Below, in pieces: positions 43,877 through 52,107 of a stretch of 64,000 nucleotides of DNA. A program made the position numbers and the translations under genes. Position 1 is the stretch's first letter; every line of letters starts with the position of its first letter. This DNA comes from Pelagibius sp. Its GTDB lineage: Bacteria; Pseudomonadota; Alphaproteobacteria; Kiloniellales; Kiloniellaceae. A model generated the notes under the pieces. It was not told the origin of the DNA and made no database searches. It worked only from the letters and a program-made list of their open reading frames with translations. The stretch is from NCBI RefSeq assembly GCF_028281305.1, contig NZ_JANQKD010000003.1:88393-152392 (forward strand). The letters run 5' to 3'.

Positions 43877-44427
43877 TCGCTGTCCGCACCGGGCCGCCGC
43901 GTTTCTGACGGACTCTGAAACATCAGTCCGTGCGTGAAACTGCTTCTGCGTGAGTCTGAGAGTGGGTTTGGCGAAACCCGACGGGGTGCCTCGCAGGCAC
44001 CCTGTACCACGCCTACTTCGGCAATGACGCCCGCTTGGACTTGCCCGACCACCTCGCCGGTTCGACAACAACACGCTCGGTCAGGAAATCGTTCGCTGGC
44101 GCGCTGTGCGCCGGCGCGAGCGATTCCTGCTCACGGTCGCTCAGCACCGTTTTCAGCGGCCGGATAGGCCGCCGAAGATAAGGGCTGATGAAGGTAGCAC
44201 GGTTTCCGGCGCCAGGTTTATCCACAGGGTTATTCCCGGATTTGTCCACAAGATCTGGTGGTTGCGAGCGATGCTCGCACCAGACCCGGACCCTGTCAAT
44301 CGAGCCGCCTGTGGAACTTGGGGGTAACTCAAATTCCCCTTTATGGCTCAATAGCCAAGGAAGTCATTTCTATCTTCGGTTCCCCACCACCATGGTATTC
44401 CCGGTCCTGGGCGCGGGACCGCCGGGG
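43877..44427. other. 551-bp structured non-coding gap between convergent genes
   Basis: No convincing gene. Because both flanking genes point into it, no promoter is needed here, so the length is unusual for this genome. It contains a 7-bp hairpin at 43984-44002 (GGGTGCC/GGCACCC), GCGGCC-GGATA-GGCCGC at 44157-44173, and TGCGAGC-GAT-GCTCGCA at 44263-44279. It also has two DnaA-box-like sequences at 44218-44226 and 44242-44250. Confidence 0.6.
44218..44250. other. two DnaA-box-like sites (possible origin or DnaA-binding locus)
   Basis: TTATCCACA at 44218-44226 is a perfect match to the E. coli DnaA-box consensus TTATNCACA. TTGTCCACA at 44242-44250 differs at one base and has the same orientation, 24 bp apart. 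TTATTCCC at 44230 is a weaker site between them. The usual alphaproteobacterial oriC neighbours (hemE, parAB, mnmG) are not in view, so origin function is only a possibility. Confidence 0.4.
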
Positions 44428-44778
44428 TCATCCCAGAGCTTTCAGACGGCCTTTCGTGATGGCGAGAAGCGCATCGTGAAGGGCGGCATCTCCGTCCCTC
44501 AGCCCTTGGCGGATCTCCGATTGGATCTGCCGCTCGATACCTTTGGGCTCGGATCCTTCGGCCTTTGCCTCAAATGTTGAGAGTTCCGAAAGCCGTCGGC
44601 CGGCTTCCCCATCCGGCCGGCCATCATGCCGAAGCTCCGCCTCGGCGAGTGTCAAAGCGTTCAGGACCAGCCGCGCCCTGTAGCGAGCGTCGCCCGAGAG
44701 CAGCGGCAGAACCTGTTCTTCGATCTCACGGCGTGCAAGGCTCAGCAGGTGCGCTCCATCGGCTTCACCCCCATTCAT
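44428..44778 (-). CDS. DUF6285 protein, LvaB-like
   Basis: 116 residues, all-helical, pattern LLSLARREIEEQVLPLL then ARYRARLVLNALTLAEAEL. I recognise this as the small DUF6285 partner that follows an APH-type acyl-CoA kinase. In Pseudomonas putida the equivalent LvaB (about 12 kDa) is needed for LvaA to phosphorylate 4-hydroxyacyl-CoA. I start at the ATG at 44778, which shares one base with the kinase stop (TGATG), so the two are translationally coupled. It is the last gene of the five-gene operon. Confidence 0.82.
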   Translation of the reverse strand: MNGGEADGAHLLSLARREIEEQVLPLLSGDARYRARLVLNALTLAEAELRHDGRPDGEAGRRLSELSTFEAKAEGSEPKGIERQIQSEIRQGLRDGDAALHDALLAITKGRLKALG

Positions 44779-45830
44779 CAAACCGCCCTCCAAAACGCCG
44801 GCGCAGTGCAGCTCAGAATCTCCCGCTCCAGCCGGGGTGGATGAATGCGCCCTGTCAGCGCCAGCTCCAGCGAAGCCTGATCGCCTGACAGCGTTCGCTC
44901 CCCCTGTTGCAGCGCGATCACCGCCCAGCGCAGATGCGCCATAACCTCCCAGTAAGCCACCGCCTCGGGATCGATTGCCTGTCCCCAGATCTCTTCGTAG
45001 CCACTGTAGAAAGCGCGCCGCGAGCCGATTCCCCCGGCCTCCAGTTCCGGATGCCCATAGCGCCAGCACTTCGCACAGAACCAGCCTATGTCACTGAGGC
45101 GGTCGCCCCAGTCGCAGAACTCCCAGTCCAGCACCGCCGTGAGCCCCTGTGAGTCGACCATATAGTTGCCGGTCCGGAAGTCCTGATGAACCAGTACCGC
45201 TGCGGTGCCCGAAGGCACGTGCCGTTCACACCATCGCAGCCCCCACTCCAACGCCAGCGAGAGTGCTCCCAGACTGTCCAGATAGTCTCGGTAGCGCGCC
45301 ACGGCCGCAAGAGCAGGCTGCGCGGCCGGCTCGCCCAGGAAAGCCAGGTCGCGGCGCGGCGGTGCAATGCTGTGGATCTTCGCAAGCTCACGCCCGAGAT
45401 CGGCGGCCAGCCGCTCACGGTCCCCGCCCAGTCCGGGTTCCTTCATCAAGCGATGCGGCGTCGCCGTCCCTTCAGCACAGGCCATGATGTAAAAGCTCTT
45501 GCCCAGGACAGCGGAGTCCTCGCAGAGCCAGAGCGGCTCCGGCACCTTAACGCCGGCATCCCGGGCCGCCTGCAGCAAGGCGAACTCCTCCACCCGGCTG
45601 CGGCTGACGGCCACACCGGAGGAGGCATCGGTGCGCAGCACCAGTTGGCGCTGGCCCGGCTGCGGACCGCCATGCACGCGGACATCCAGCCGCCAGTTCT
45701 CCTGGATCGCACCACCGGTCAGCGGCACCACGTCGTCAAGGTCAACAGCATCGGCGCCGGCTGCAGCCGCAAGGAAAGCCTCCAAAGCCTCTTTGCGGAC
45801 CGCCAAGGCGTTTTCAGCGGGGCTGATCAC
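44778..45830 (-). CDS. APH-family acyl-CoA kinase, LvaA/ACAD10-like
   Basis: 350 residues of the aminoglycoside-phosphotransferase kinase fold. The catalytic loop is H-Q-D-F-R-T-G-N (about 213-220) and the metal motif is L-D-W-E-F. A G-G-A-I-Q-E-N-W opening lies near the N-terminus. Next to an acyl-CoA dehydrogenase it matches LvaA and the kinase part of ACAD10, which phosphorylate the 4-hydroxyl of 4-hydroxyacyl-CoA. The GTG start at 45830 overlaps the dehydrogenase stop by 4 bases. It is not an antibiotic resistance gene by context. Confidence 0.87.
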   Translation of the reverse strand: MISPAENALAVRKEALEAFLAAAAGADAVDLDDVVPLTGGAIQENWRLDVRVHGGPQPGQRQLVLRTDASSGVAVSRSRVEEFALLQAARDAGVKVPEPLWLCEDSAVLGKSFYIMACAEGTATPHRLMKEPGLGGDRERLAADLGRELAKIHSIAPPRRDLAFLGEPAAQPALAAVARYRDYLDSLGALSLALEWGLRWCERHVPSGTAAVLVHQDFRTGNYMVDSQGLTAVLDWEFCDWGDRLSDIGWFCAKCWRYGHPELEAGGIGSRRAFYSGYEEIWGQAIDPEAVAYWEVMAHLRWAVIALQQGERTLSGDQASLELALTGRIHPPRLEREILSCTAPAFWRAV

Positions 45831-47026
45831 CGCTCCCAACTCCAGAAGTCGACACCGTCCTTCAGGAAGCTTCGTGCCAGGACCATCTTGTGCACCTCGG
45901 ACGCACCGTCGACCAGGCGCGCCTGGCGTGCGTAGCGGTACATCCACTCCAGCGGCGTGTCCTTGGAGTATCCCCGGGCACCCAGCAATTGAATCGCCGT
46001 GTCGATGGCCTTGTGCAACGTTTCAGAGACCTGGATCTTGGCCATCGAGATCTCCTTGCGGGCAAAGTCGCCGCTGTCCAGCTTGACCGCCGCACGCATG
46101 GTCAGGAGACGCCCGACCTCGATCGCCATGGCCGCTTCGCCCAGCAGCCACTGGACCCCTTCATGCTCCGCCAAGGGCTGTCCGAAACTCTGGCGCTCCG
46201 CGACATGGGGCGCGGCAATCTCCAGCGCGCGCCTGGACATGCCAAGCCAGCGCATGCAATGGGTCAGCCGCGCAGTCCCCAGGCGGATCTGGGTCACCTT
46301 GAGGCCGTCGCCGACCTCCATCAGGCGGTCGTCGTCCGGCACCTGGAGGTTCTCCAGAAGCACCTCGCAGTGGCCGCCGTGCTCCTCCGGCCCCATGATC
46401 CGAATGCGGCGATGGATCGTCAGCCCCGGTGAGTCGCGATGGACAAGGAAGGCGGTCAGGCCCTTTCGCTGGTCCTCGGAGGTGCGGGCAACGATGATGA
46501 AGTGCTCGGCGACGCCGGCGCCGGTGATGAACCACTTGTGGCCGTTCAGGATCCAGGCATTGCCCTGCCGTTCGGCCCGGCTCAGCATCAGCCCCGGGTC
46601 CGATCCGGCGCCGGGGGCAGGCTCGGTCATGGCGAAGGCCGAGCGCACCTTGCCGTCAACGATCGGCTGCAGCCAGCGTGTCTTCTGTGCCTCCGTCGCC
46701 ACCTTTTCCAGAACGATCATGTTGCCGTCGTCCGGGGCCGCCGAATTGAAGACGACGGGCCCGAAGATCGAGCGGCCCATCTCCTCATAGCAGGCGGCCA
46801 TGGCCGCCACCGGCAGGCCCTGCCCGCCCCTTTCCTTCGGCATCTGCAACGCCCAGAGGCCGGCATCCCGCGCCTTCGCGCGCAGCGGCTCCAGAACCGA
46901 AAGACTGATGTTCTCGTGGTCGTCGAAGTTTGCCGGGTCGGCTTCCAGCGGCATGATCTCGGCCTCGACAAAGGCCCGTATGCGCTGCCGGAGGGCCTCC
47001 ACCTCAGGGGAAAGCGAGAAGTCCAT
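45827..47026 (-). CDS. acyl-CoA dehydrogenase, LvaC/ACAD11-like
   Basis: 399 residues, full acyl-CoA dehydrogenase fold: SAFAMTEPAPGAGSDP (about 131-146) in the FAD/substrate middle domain, K-W-F-I-T-G-A, and a C-terminal RQARLVDGASEVHKMVLAR (about 371-389). That ending and the kinase neighbour match the ACAD10/11/LvaC group. There, phosphate is removed from 4-phosphoacyl-CoA and the hydroxyl moves to C3 by an enoyl-CoA, feeding beta-oxidation. It sits 21 bp after the SDR gene. Confidence 0.9.
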   Translation of the reverse strand: MDFSLSPEVEALRQRIRAFVEAEIMPLEADPANFDDHENISLSVLEPLRAKARDAGLWALQMPKERGGQGLPVAAMAACYEEMGRSIFGPVVFNSAAPDDGNMIVLEKVATEAQKTRWLQPIVDGKVRSAFAMTEPAPGAGSDPGLMLSRAERQGNAWILNGHKWFITGAGVAEHFIIVARTSEDQRKGLTAFLVHRDSPGLTIHRRIRIMGPEEHGGHCEVLLENLQVPDDDRLMEVGDGLKVTQIRLGTARLTHCMRWLGMSRRALEIAAPHVAERQSFGQPLAEHEGVQWLLGEAAMAIEVGRLLTMRAAVKLDSGDFARKEISMAKIQVSETLHKAIDTAIQLLGARGYSKDTPLEWMYRYARQARLVDGASEVHKMVLARSFLKDGVDFWSWER

Positions 47027-47047
47027 ACCTGATCCTTTTGCGGCGGC

Positions 47048-47821
47048 TCAAAGCGTTACTGATTGGGCGCCATCGACGACAATCACCGTGCCGGAGATGT
47101 AGCGCGCGCTGTCCGATGCCAGAAGCAGGAGCGCACCGTCGAGGTCCTCCGGTCGCCCGAAGCGCCGCAGGGGGATGCGCTTGCGCAGACGCTCGCCCGC
47201 CTCGCTCGCCAGAAAGTCGCGGTTGATGTCGGTTTCGATGTACCCCGGCGCCAGCGCGTTTACCCGGATGTCGTGGCGCGCCCATTCTGCCGCCAAGGCC
47301 TTGGTCAGGGCAATGAGCCCGCCTTTCGAGGCGACATAGGCGGGAACCTGCTGCCCGGCGACCAGGCCCAGGACCGAGGCCATGTTCACGATGCTGCCGC
47401 CATGGCCCAGGTTTGCCATGTGCTGCGCGACTTCCTGTGCGACCAGCCAGGCACCCTTGAGGTTGGTGTCGACGACCCGGTCCCAATCCTCCTCGCTCAC
47501 CTCGAAAGCAGGCTTGGTCTCGGCGACGCCGGCGTTGTTGATCAGGATCGAGATGGGACCGAGCTCGGTCTCCGCCGTGCTGACGCAGTCGGCCACCGAA
47601 GCCGGGTCGGTCACGTCCAGGCGCAGCGGGATGGCGCGGCCGTCCTTAGCCTCGATCTGGCGTTCCAGTTCGACCAGAGGTTCCAGGCGCCGTGCCGCGA
47701 GGCCGACCTTGGCACCGGCGGCCGAAAGCAGCAGTGCGGCATGGCGGCCGAGGCCGCTGGACGCGCCAGTGACCAGGGCCGCCTTGCCGGCGAGGCTGAA
47801 GGGATCTGCCGCCGCGCTCAC
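47048..47821 (-). CDS. short-chain dehydrogenase/reductase, LvaD-like
   Basis: 257 residues, classical SDR. The cofactor motif T-G-A-S-S-G-L-G is at about 18-25, N-N-A-G near 98, and the catalytic Y-V-A-S-K is around 162-166. R-R-x-E-P following the second strand (AARRLEPLVELE) suits NADP or NAD. In the lva scheme the SDR reduces the 4-keto group of levulinyl-CoA to a hydroxyl. The GTG start overlaps the ligase stop by 4 bases. Confidence 0.88.
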   Translation of the reverse strand: MSAAADPFSLAGKAALVTGASSGLGRHAALLLSAAGAKVGLAARRLEPLVELERQIEAKDGRAIPLRLDVTDPASVADCVSTAETELGPISILINNAGVAETKPAFEVSEEDWDRVVDTNLKGAWLVAQEVAQHMANLGHGGSIVNMASVLGLVAGQQVPAYVASKGGLIALTKALAAEWARHDIRVNALAPGYIETDINRDFLASEAGERLRKRIPLRRFGRPEDLDGALLLLASDSARYISGTVIVVDGAQSVTL

Positions 47822-49464
47822 AACGCCACGGCCCGCTCGCGCAGGACATACTTCTGGATCTTGCCGGTGGAGGTCTTCGGCAGGGGCCCGAAGACGACCG
47901 TCCTGGGCACCTTGAAGCCGGCCAGCATCTCCCGGCAGAAGGTGACGATCTCTTCGCTCTCCGCCTCCATTCCCTCTTTCAGAGTCACAAAGGCGCAAGG
48001 GTGCTCGCCCCACTTCTCGTCGGGCCGCGCGACGACGGCGGCCTCCATCACCTTCGGATGGCGGTAGAGCGCCTCCTCCACCTCTAGACTGGAGATGTTC
48101 TCGCCGCCGGAAATGATGATGTCCTTGGAGCGGTCCTTGACCTCGATGTAGCCGTCGGGATGGGCGACGGCCAGGTCACCGGTATGAAACCAGTCGCCGT
48201 CGAAGGCCGCAGCGGTAGCGCTCGGGTTCTTGAGATACCCCTTCATCACCGTGTTGCCGCGCAGCATGATCTCACCCATGGTCTCTCCGTCCTGCGGAAC
48301 GGGTACCATGGTATCGGGGTTCATCACCACGGCCCCTTCCAGGGTCAGGTAGCTCACGCCCTGGCGGGCCATCTTGGCCGAGCGCGCCTGCAGATCCAGC
48401 GCGGCCCAATCGTCCTGCCAGGCACAGACCGTGGCGGGGCCGTAGCTTTCGGTCAGGCCGTAAAGGTGGATGATGCGGAACCCCAAGGCCTCCATGGCCT
48501 CGATGACGGCGCTGGGCGGCGCCGCGCCGCCGGTCGCGCAGTCCACGACATGGTCAAAGCGCAGTTTCACACTGTCCGGCGCGTGGGCCAGCAGGGTAAG
48601 CACGATGGGGGCACCGCACATGTGGGTCACGCCCTCGTCGCGGATCAGCGGAAAGATCACGGCCGGATCGACGCGGCGCAGGCAGACATGGGTTCCGCAG
48701 GCCGCCGTCACCGCCCAGGTGAAGGTCCAGCCGTCACAGTGGAACATCGGCAGGGTCCAGAGATAGACCGAGTCGCGGCCCAGCCCGAAGGTGATCATGT
48801 TCCCCAGGGCGTTCAGGTAGGCGCCGCGGTGGTGGTAGACCACGCCCTTGGGATTGCCGGTCGTGCCCGAAGTGTAGAGCAGCGACAGCGACTGCCACTC
48901 GTCTTCCGGCTCGCTGAAGACATCCTCGGGGCTGCCCTCGGCCAGCAGAGCCTCATAGTCCAGGCTGCCAAGCAGCTCGCCGCCTTCGGCCAGGGGATCG
49001 TCGATGTCGATCACCACGGGGCTGCGGCTGCTGAGCGCCAGGGCCTCCTTGATCACCGGCGAAAACTCCCGGTCTGTGATCAAGATTTTCGCCTCGCCGT
49101 GTTCCAGAATGAAGGCGATGGCCCGCGCGTCCAGGCGCACGTTGAGGGAATTCAGCACACCCCCCATCATCGGCACAGCGTAGTGGGCCTCCAGCATCGG
49201 CGGCGTGTTCGCGGCCATGATCGCAATGCAGTCGCCGCGCCCCAGCCCGCGCCCGCGCAAGGCCGAAGCCAGGCGGCAGGCGCGGCGGTAGAACTCCCTG
49301 TAGGTGAGGCGCTGGTCACCATAGACCACGGCGGTCTTGTCCGGGTAGACGGCGGCGGCCCGCCGCAGAAAGCTGACCGGCGTCAGCGGCGCCGTATTGG
49401 CCGCATTGCGGTCCAACCCCAGCTCGAAGGCCCCAGGCTGCACGCCGGAGTCGGCCATCGGCAT
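47818..49464 (-). CDS. acyl-CoA synthetase (AMP-forming), LvaE-like
   Basis: 548 residues of the ANL superfamily. The P-loop is L-L-Y-T-S-G-T-T-G-N-P-K-G (about 193-205), then Y-G-L-T-E-S-Y-G, the adenylate-binding W-F-H-T-G-D (about 420) and the hinge D-R-S-K-D. The C-terminal catalytic Lys lies in T-S-T-G-K-I-Q-K-Y. It makes the acyl-AMP and then acyl-CoA of a short or medium acid. It is the first gene of the operon, giving ligase-SDR-dehydrogenase-kinase-DUF6285. In this context the substrate may be levulinate or another 4-keto/4-hydroxyacid. Confidence 0.92.
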   Translation of the reverse strand: MPMADSGVQPGAFELGLDRNAANTAPLTPVSFLRRAAAVYPDKTAVVYGDQRLTYREFYRRACRLASALRGRGLGRGDCIAIMAANTPPMLEAHYAVPMMGGVLNSLNVRLDARAIAFILEHGEAKILITDREFSPVIKEALALSSRSPVVIDIDDPLAEGGELLGSLDYEALLAEGSPEDVFSEPEDEWQSLSLLYTSGTTGNPKGVVYHHRGAYLNALGNMITFGLGRDSVYLWTLPMFHCDGWTFTWAVTAACGTHVCLRRVDPAVIFPLIRDEGVTHMCGAPIVLTLLAHAPDSVKLRFDHVVDCATGGAAPPSAVIEAMEALGFRIIHLYGLTESYGPATVCAWQDDWAALDLQARSAKMARQGVSYLTLEGAVVMNPDTMVPVPQDGETMGEIMLRGNTVMKGYLKNPSATAAAFDGDWFHTGDLAVAHPDGYIEVKDRSKDIIISGGENISSLEVEEALYRHPKVMEAAVVARPDEKWGEHPCAFVTLKEGMEAESEEIVTFCREMLAGFKVPRTVVFGPLPKTSTGKIQKYVLRERAVAL

Positions 49465-49631
49465 TCTCCCTGCCCCAATAAGATCGCGCCCCTTCTTTGG
49501 ATGTCGGGCGCACTTACGTTATGGTGGAAGCTCCGCAGCCCCTCGGTCAAGCCCAGAACCTCCGGCTTGAACCTCTGGGCCGCGGGAAGACCGCACAGAG
49601 AGCCGAGGCAGAGAGCGACGGGAGTTGGGCC

Positions 49632-50282
49632 ATGATCCAGATCGACATCTTCTCCGACACCATCTGCCCCTGGTGCCTGATCGGCAAGCGCCGGCTCGAA
49701 GCCGCCCTGAAGCTGCGCCCGGAGCTGCCGGTGCGGATTCGCTGGCGCGCCTTCCAGCTCAATCCCAACATGCCCGCCGAGGGCATGGAGCGGCAGGCCT
49801 ATCTTAGCTTGAAGTTCGGCGGAGCCGACAACGCCACCATGATCTATGACCGCATCCGCGCCGCCGGGGCCGGCGATGGCATCGACTTCGCCTTCGAGGC
49901 CATCCAACACACGCCCAATACCCTGGAGTCACACCGACTGATCCGCTGGGCGACCGACGCGGGCCGCCAGACCGAGGTCGTCGAGGCCCTGTTCCAGGCC
50001 TATTTCTTCCGCGGCGAGAACATCGGTACGCGGGCCGTGCTGGTCGAAGCCGCCGTCGCCGCCGGCCTGGACCGGGGGGAGAGCGAGCAGTTCCTGTCCG
50101 GGGACGCTTACCGCGCCGAGGTCAGCGACGAGGACCGCCAGGCACGCGCGCTGGGCATCGACGGTGTGCCCTGTTTCATCTTCAACGGCCGCCATGCCCT
50201 CGCCGGCGCCCAGCCGCCCAAGGCCCTGGCCGAGATGCTGGACCTCGCCCAGCAGGACGCCGCAGCCGCGCCGGCAGAGTAG
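49632..50282 (+). CDS. DsbA-family oxidoreductase (FrnE-like)
   Basis: 216 residues, thioredoxin fold with helical insertion of the DsbA/FrnE/HCCA isomerase group. The redox motif C12-P-W-C15 follows DIFSDTI. The closing G-V-P-C-F-I-F-N-G-R-H-A-L-A-G-A-Q carries the cis-Pro. There is no signal peptide, so it is a cytoplasmic thiol oxidoreductase. I start at the ATG before IQIDIF. It is divergent from the acyl-CoA operon and ends at the palindromic repeat. Confidence 0.92.
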   Translation: MIQIDIFSDTICPWCLIGKRRLEAALKLRPELPVRIRWRAFQLNPNMPAEGMERQAYLSLKFGGADNATMIYDRIRAAGAGDGIDFAFEAIQHTPNTLESHRLIRWATDAGRQTEVVEALFQAYFFRGENIGTRAVLVEAAVAAGLDRGESEQFLSGDAYRAEVSDEDRQARALGIDGVPCFIFNGRHALAGAQPPKALAEMLDLAQQDAAAAPAE

Positions 50283-50284
50283 GC

Positions 50285-50420
50285 CCCTCACCCTCCCGCT
50301 CGCGCGGGACGTCTTTCCCCCTCACCCTCCCGCTCGCGCGGGCCCCTCCCTCTCCCCCAAGGGGAGAGGGTTGCGAAGCCTTGGCGAGGCACGAGCCTAG
50401 GCGAAACTGGGTGAGGGGGT
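50285..50420. repeat. alphaproteobacterial intergenic palindromic repeat with an internal duplication
   Basis: A 25-bp unit starting CCCCTCACCCTCCCGCTCGC occurs twice (50285-50309, 50319-50343). CTCTCCCC-CAA-GGGGAGAG (50351-50369) is a central hairpin. GGGTGAGGGG at 50410-50419 is the inverted partner of CCCCTCACCC. This CCCCTCACCC...GGGTGAGGGG element is widespread between genes in alphaproteobacteria. It lies between the convergent FrnE-like and DppF genes and may terminate or stabilise transcripts. Confidence 0.85.
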
Positions 50421-50455
50421 CGCTCTTTCAGCACTGCAATCGCTGCACACCGGGC

Positions 50456-51265
50456 TCAACCGACGCTGCCGAAATCCTCGAAGCGGTCGATGGCGGCGCG
50501 GTCGTAGCCGAGGCTCGCGGTCACAAGCTGGCGCGTGTAGGGATGCTGGGGCTCGTGGCGCTTCAGGCGTTCGACATCCAGGCGTTCGACCACGGCGCCG
50601 TGGTTCATCACCGCCAGTTCGTTGCACATATGGGCCACCACGGCGAGGTTGTGGCTGACCAGAACGTAGGTCAGGCCTCGCTCCTGCTTCAGCCGCTGCA
50701 GCAGGTTCAGCACCTCCGCCTGCACCGAGACGTCGAGGGCCGAGGTCGGCTCGTCCAGCAGCAGGATGCGGGGCTCCAGGATCAGCGCGCGGCCGATGGC
50801 GACTCGCTGACGCTGGCCGCCGGAAAGTTGGTGCGGATAGCGGAAGCGGAACTGCGGACCCAGTCCGACCTCCTCCAGCACCTGCTCGATCCGCCGCTCC
50901 GGGTCGCTCAGGCCGTGAATGGCCAGCGGCTCCATGAGGATGCGGTCGACGGTGTGACGCGGGTGCAGGGAGCCGTAGGGGTCCTGAAAGACCATCTGGA
51001 CCAGCTTGTAGAAGGCCTTGCCGCGGCGCCGGGTCTGCGGCTGGCCGGCAATGGTGACCGTTCCGCTCCAATCCGGGTTCAGGCCGCTCAGCGCCCGCAG
51101 CACCGTGGACTTGCCGGAACCGGACTCGCCGACCAGGCCGTAGGTCGCCCCTTCGGCAACCGCGAAGGAGACGTCGCGGACGGCATGGACCCGGTCGGCA
51201 CCCTTGCCGAAGATCACGTTCAGGTCGCGGACATCGATCATGGCCTCGGCAGCGGGCCCACTCAC
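50456..51265 (-). CDS. peptide ABC transporter ATP-binding protein (DppF/OppF type)
   Basis: 269 residues. Walker A G-E-S-G-S-G-K-S (about 46-53), the signature L-S-G-G-Q-R-Q-R (about 148-155) and Walker B I-L-L-L-D-E-P-T-S-A are all present. H-N-L-A-V-V follows as the switch His. The C-terminal oligopeptide-type tail has H-P-Y-T-R. The GTG start overlaps the stop of the DppD gene by 4 bases. It pairs with DppD to power uptake through DppB/DppC. Confidence 0.93.
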   Translation of the reverse strand: MSGPAAEAMIDVRDLNVIFGKGADRVHAVRDVSFAVAEGATYGLVGESGSGKSTVLRALSGLNPDWSGTVTIAGQPQTRRRGKAFYKLVQMVFQDPYGSLHPRHTVDRILMEPLAIHGLSDPERRIEQVLEEVGLGPQFRFRYPHQLSGGQRQRVAIGRALILEPRILLLDEPTSALDVSVQAEVLNLLQRLKQERGLTYVLVSHNLAVVAHMCNELAVMNHGAVVERLDVERLKRHEPQHPYTRQLVTASLGYDRAAIDRFEDFGSVG

Positions 51266-52107
51266 AAGCCATGCTCCAGCCACGCGGGGTCGCGGCGCAG
51301 CACCGGCAGATCGCTGCCGTCGCCGTCGATCTTGGGCAGGCAGCTCAAGAGGCCCCGCGTATAGGGGTGCTGGGCGGCGGCCAGGTTCTTCGCATCGCAG
51401 ATCTCCATGATCCGCCCAGCGTACATGATGACGACGCGGTCGCAGAAGGAGGCGACGAGATTGAGGTCGTGGCTGATAAAGATCAGCCCCATCCCGCGCT
51501 GTGTCACCAGATCGTCCAGGATCGCCAGCACCTGAAGCTGGACCGTCACATCGAGGGCCGAGGTCGGCTCGTCGGCGATCAGCAGATCGGGATCGGGGAT
51601 CAGCATCATCGCGATCATGATGCGCTGGCCCATACCGCCGGAGACCTCGTGCGGATAGGCGCGGTAGACCCGCTCCGGATCGCGGATCCGCACAGCAGCC
51701 AGCATATCGAGCGCACGCCGCCGGGCTTCGTCGCGCGGCACCTTCTGGTGGGTGCGGTAAGCCTCGGCGATCTGTTCGCCGACCCGCATCACCGGGTTCA
51801 GCGAGAACTTGGGGTCCTGCATCACCATGGAGATGCGCTCACCGCGGATATCGCGCATCTGGGCCTCGCTGGCCCGCTGCAGGTCGATGCCGTCGAACTC
51901 CAGGCGTTTGGCCGTGACTTGTCCGGGGGCCGAGACCAGACGCAGGATGGAGCGCCCGGTCATCGACTTGCCGGAACCAGACTCGCCGACGATCCCCAGC
52001 TTCTCTCGGCCCAGCGAAAAGCTGATGCCGCGCACCGCCTGCACCAGGCCCTTGCGGGTCGGAAAGTCGACCCGCAGGTCCTCCACCGTCAGCAGAGGGG
52101 CCGCCAT
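51262..52107 (-). CDS. peptide ABC transporter ATP-binding protein (DppD/OppD type)
   Basis: 281 residues, with Walker A G-E-S-G-S-G-K-S (about 41-48). The signature is V-S-G-G-M-G-Q-R (Met and Gly in place of the usual Gln-Arg, as in some DppD proteins). Walker B is L-L-I-A-D-E-P-T-S-A-L-D. The C-terminal H-P-Y-T-R-G-L-L extends past the ATPase core. The ATG shares one base with the DppC stop. The open frame continues far upstream only as a shadow of the DppC gene. Confidence 0.93.
   Translation of the reverse strand: MAAPLLTVEDLRVDFPTRKGLVQAVRGISFSLGREKLGIVGESGSGKSMTGRSILRLVSAPGQVTAKRLEFDGIDLQRASEAQMRDIRGERISMVMQDPKFSLNPVMRVGEQIAEAYRTHQKVPRDEARRRALDMLAAVRIRDPERVYRAYPHEVSGGMGQRIMIAMMLIPDPDLLIADEPTSALDVTVQLQVLAILDDLVTQRGMGLIFISHDLNLVASFCDRVVIMYAGRIMEICDAKNLAAAQHPYTRGLLSCLPKIDGDGSDLPVLRRDPAWLEHGL

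Noticed and set aside
44013-44351. Possible 112-residue minus-strand gene in the convergent gap, starting with TTG
   Set aside because: No recognisable motif, weak start, and it runs through the hairpins and DnaA-box-like sites; I prefer a non-coding reading.
44188-44580. Possible 130-residue plus-strand gene overlapping the DUF6285 3' end
   Set aside because: Composition is not protein-like and it overlaps a conserved gene.
44778-45830. APH-fold kinase as an aminoglycoside resistance gene
   Set aside because: Its operon partners and LvaA/ACAD10-like layout point to acyl-CoA metabolism, not drug modification.
50285-50420. CRISPR array
   Set aside because: Only two 25-bp copies with a 9-bp gap, plus palindromic arms typical of intergenic elements; no cas genes in view.
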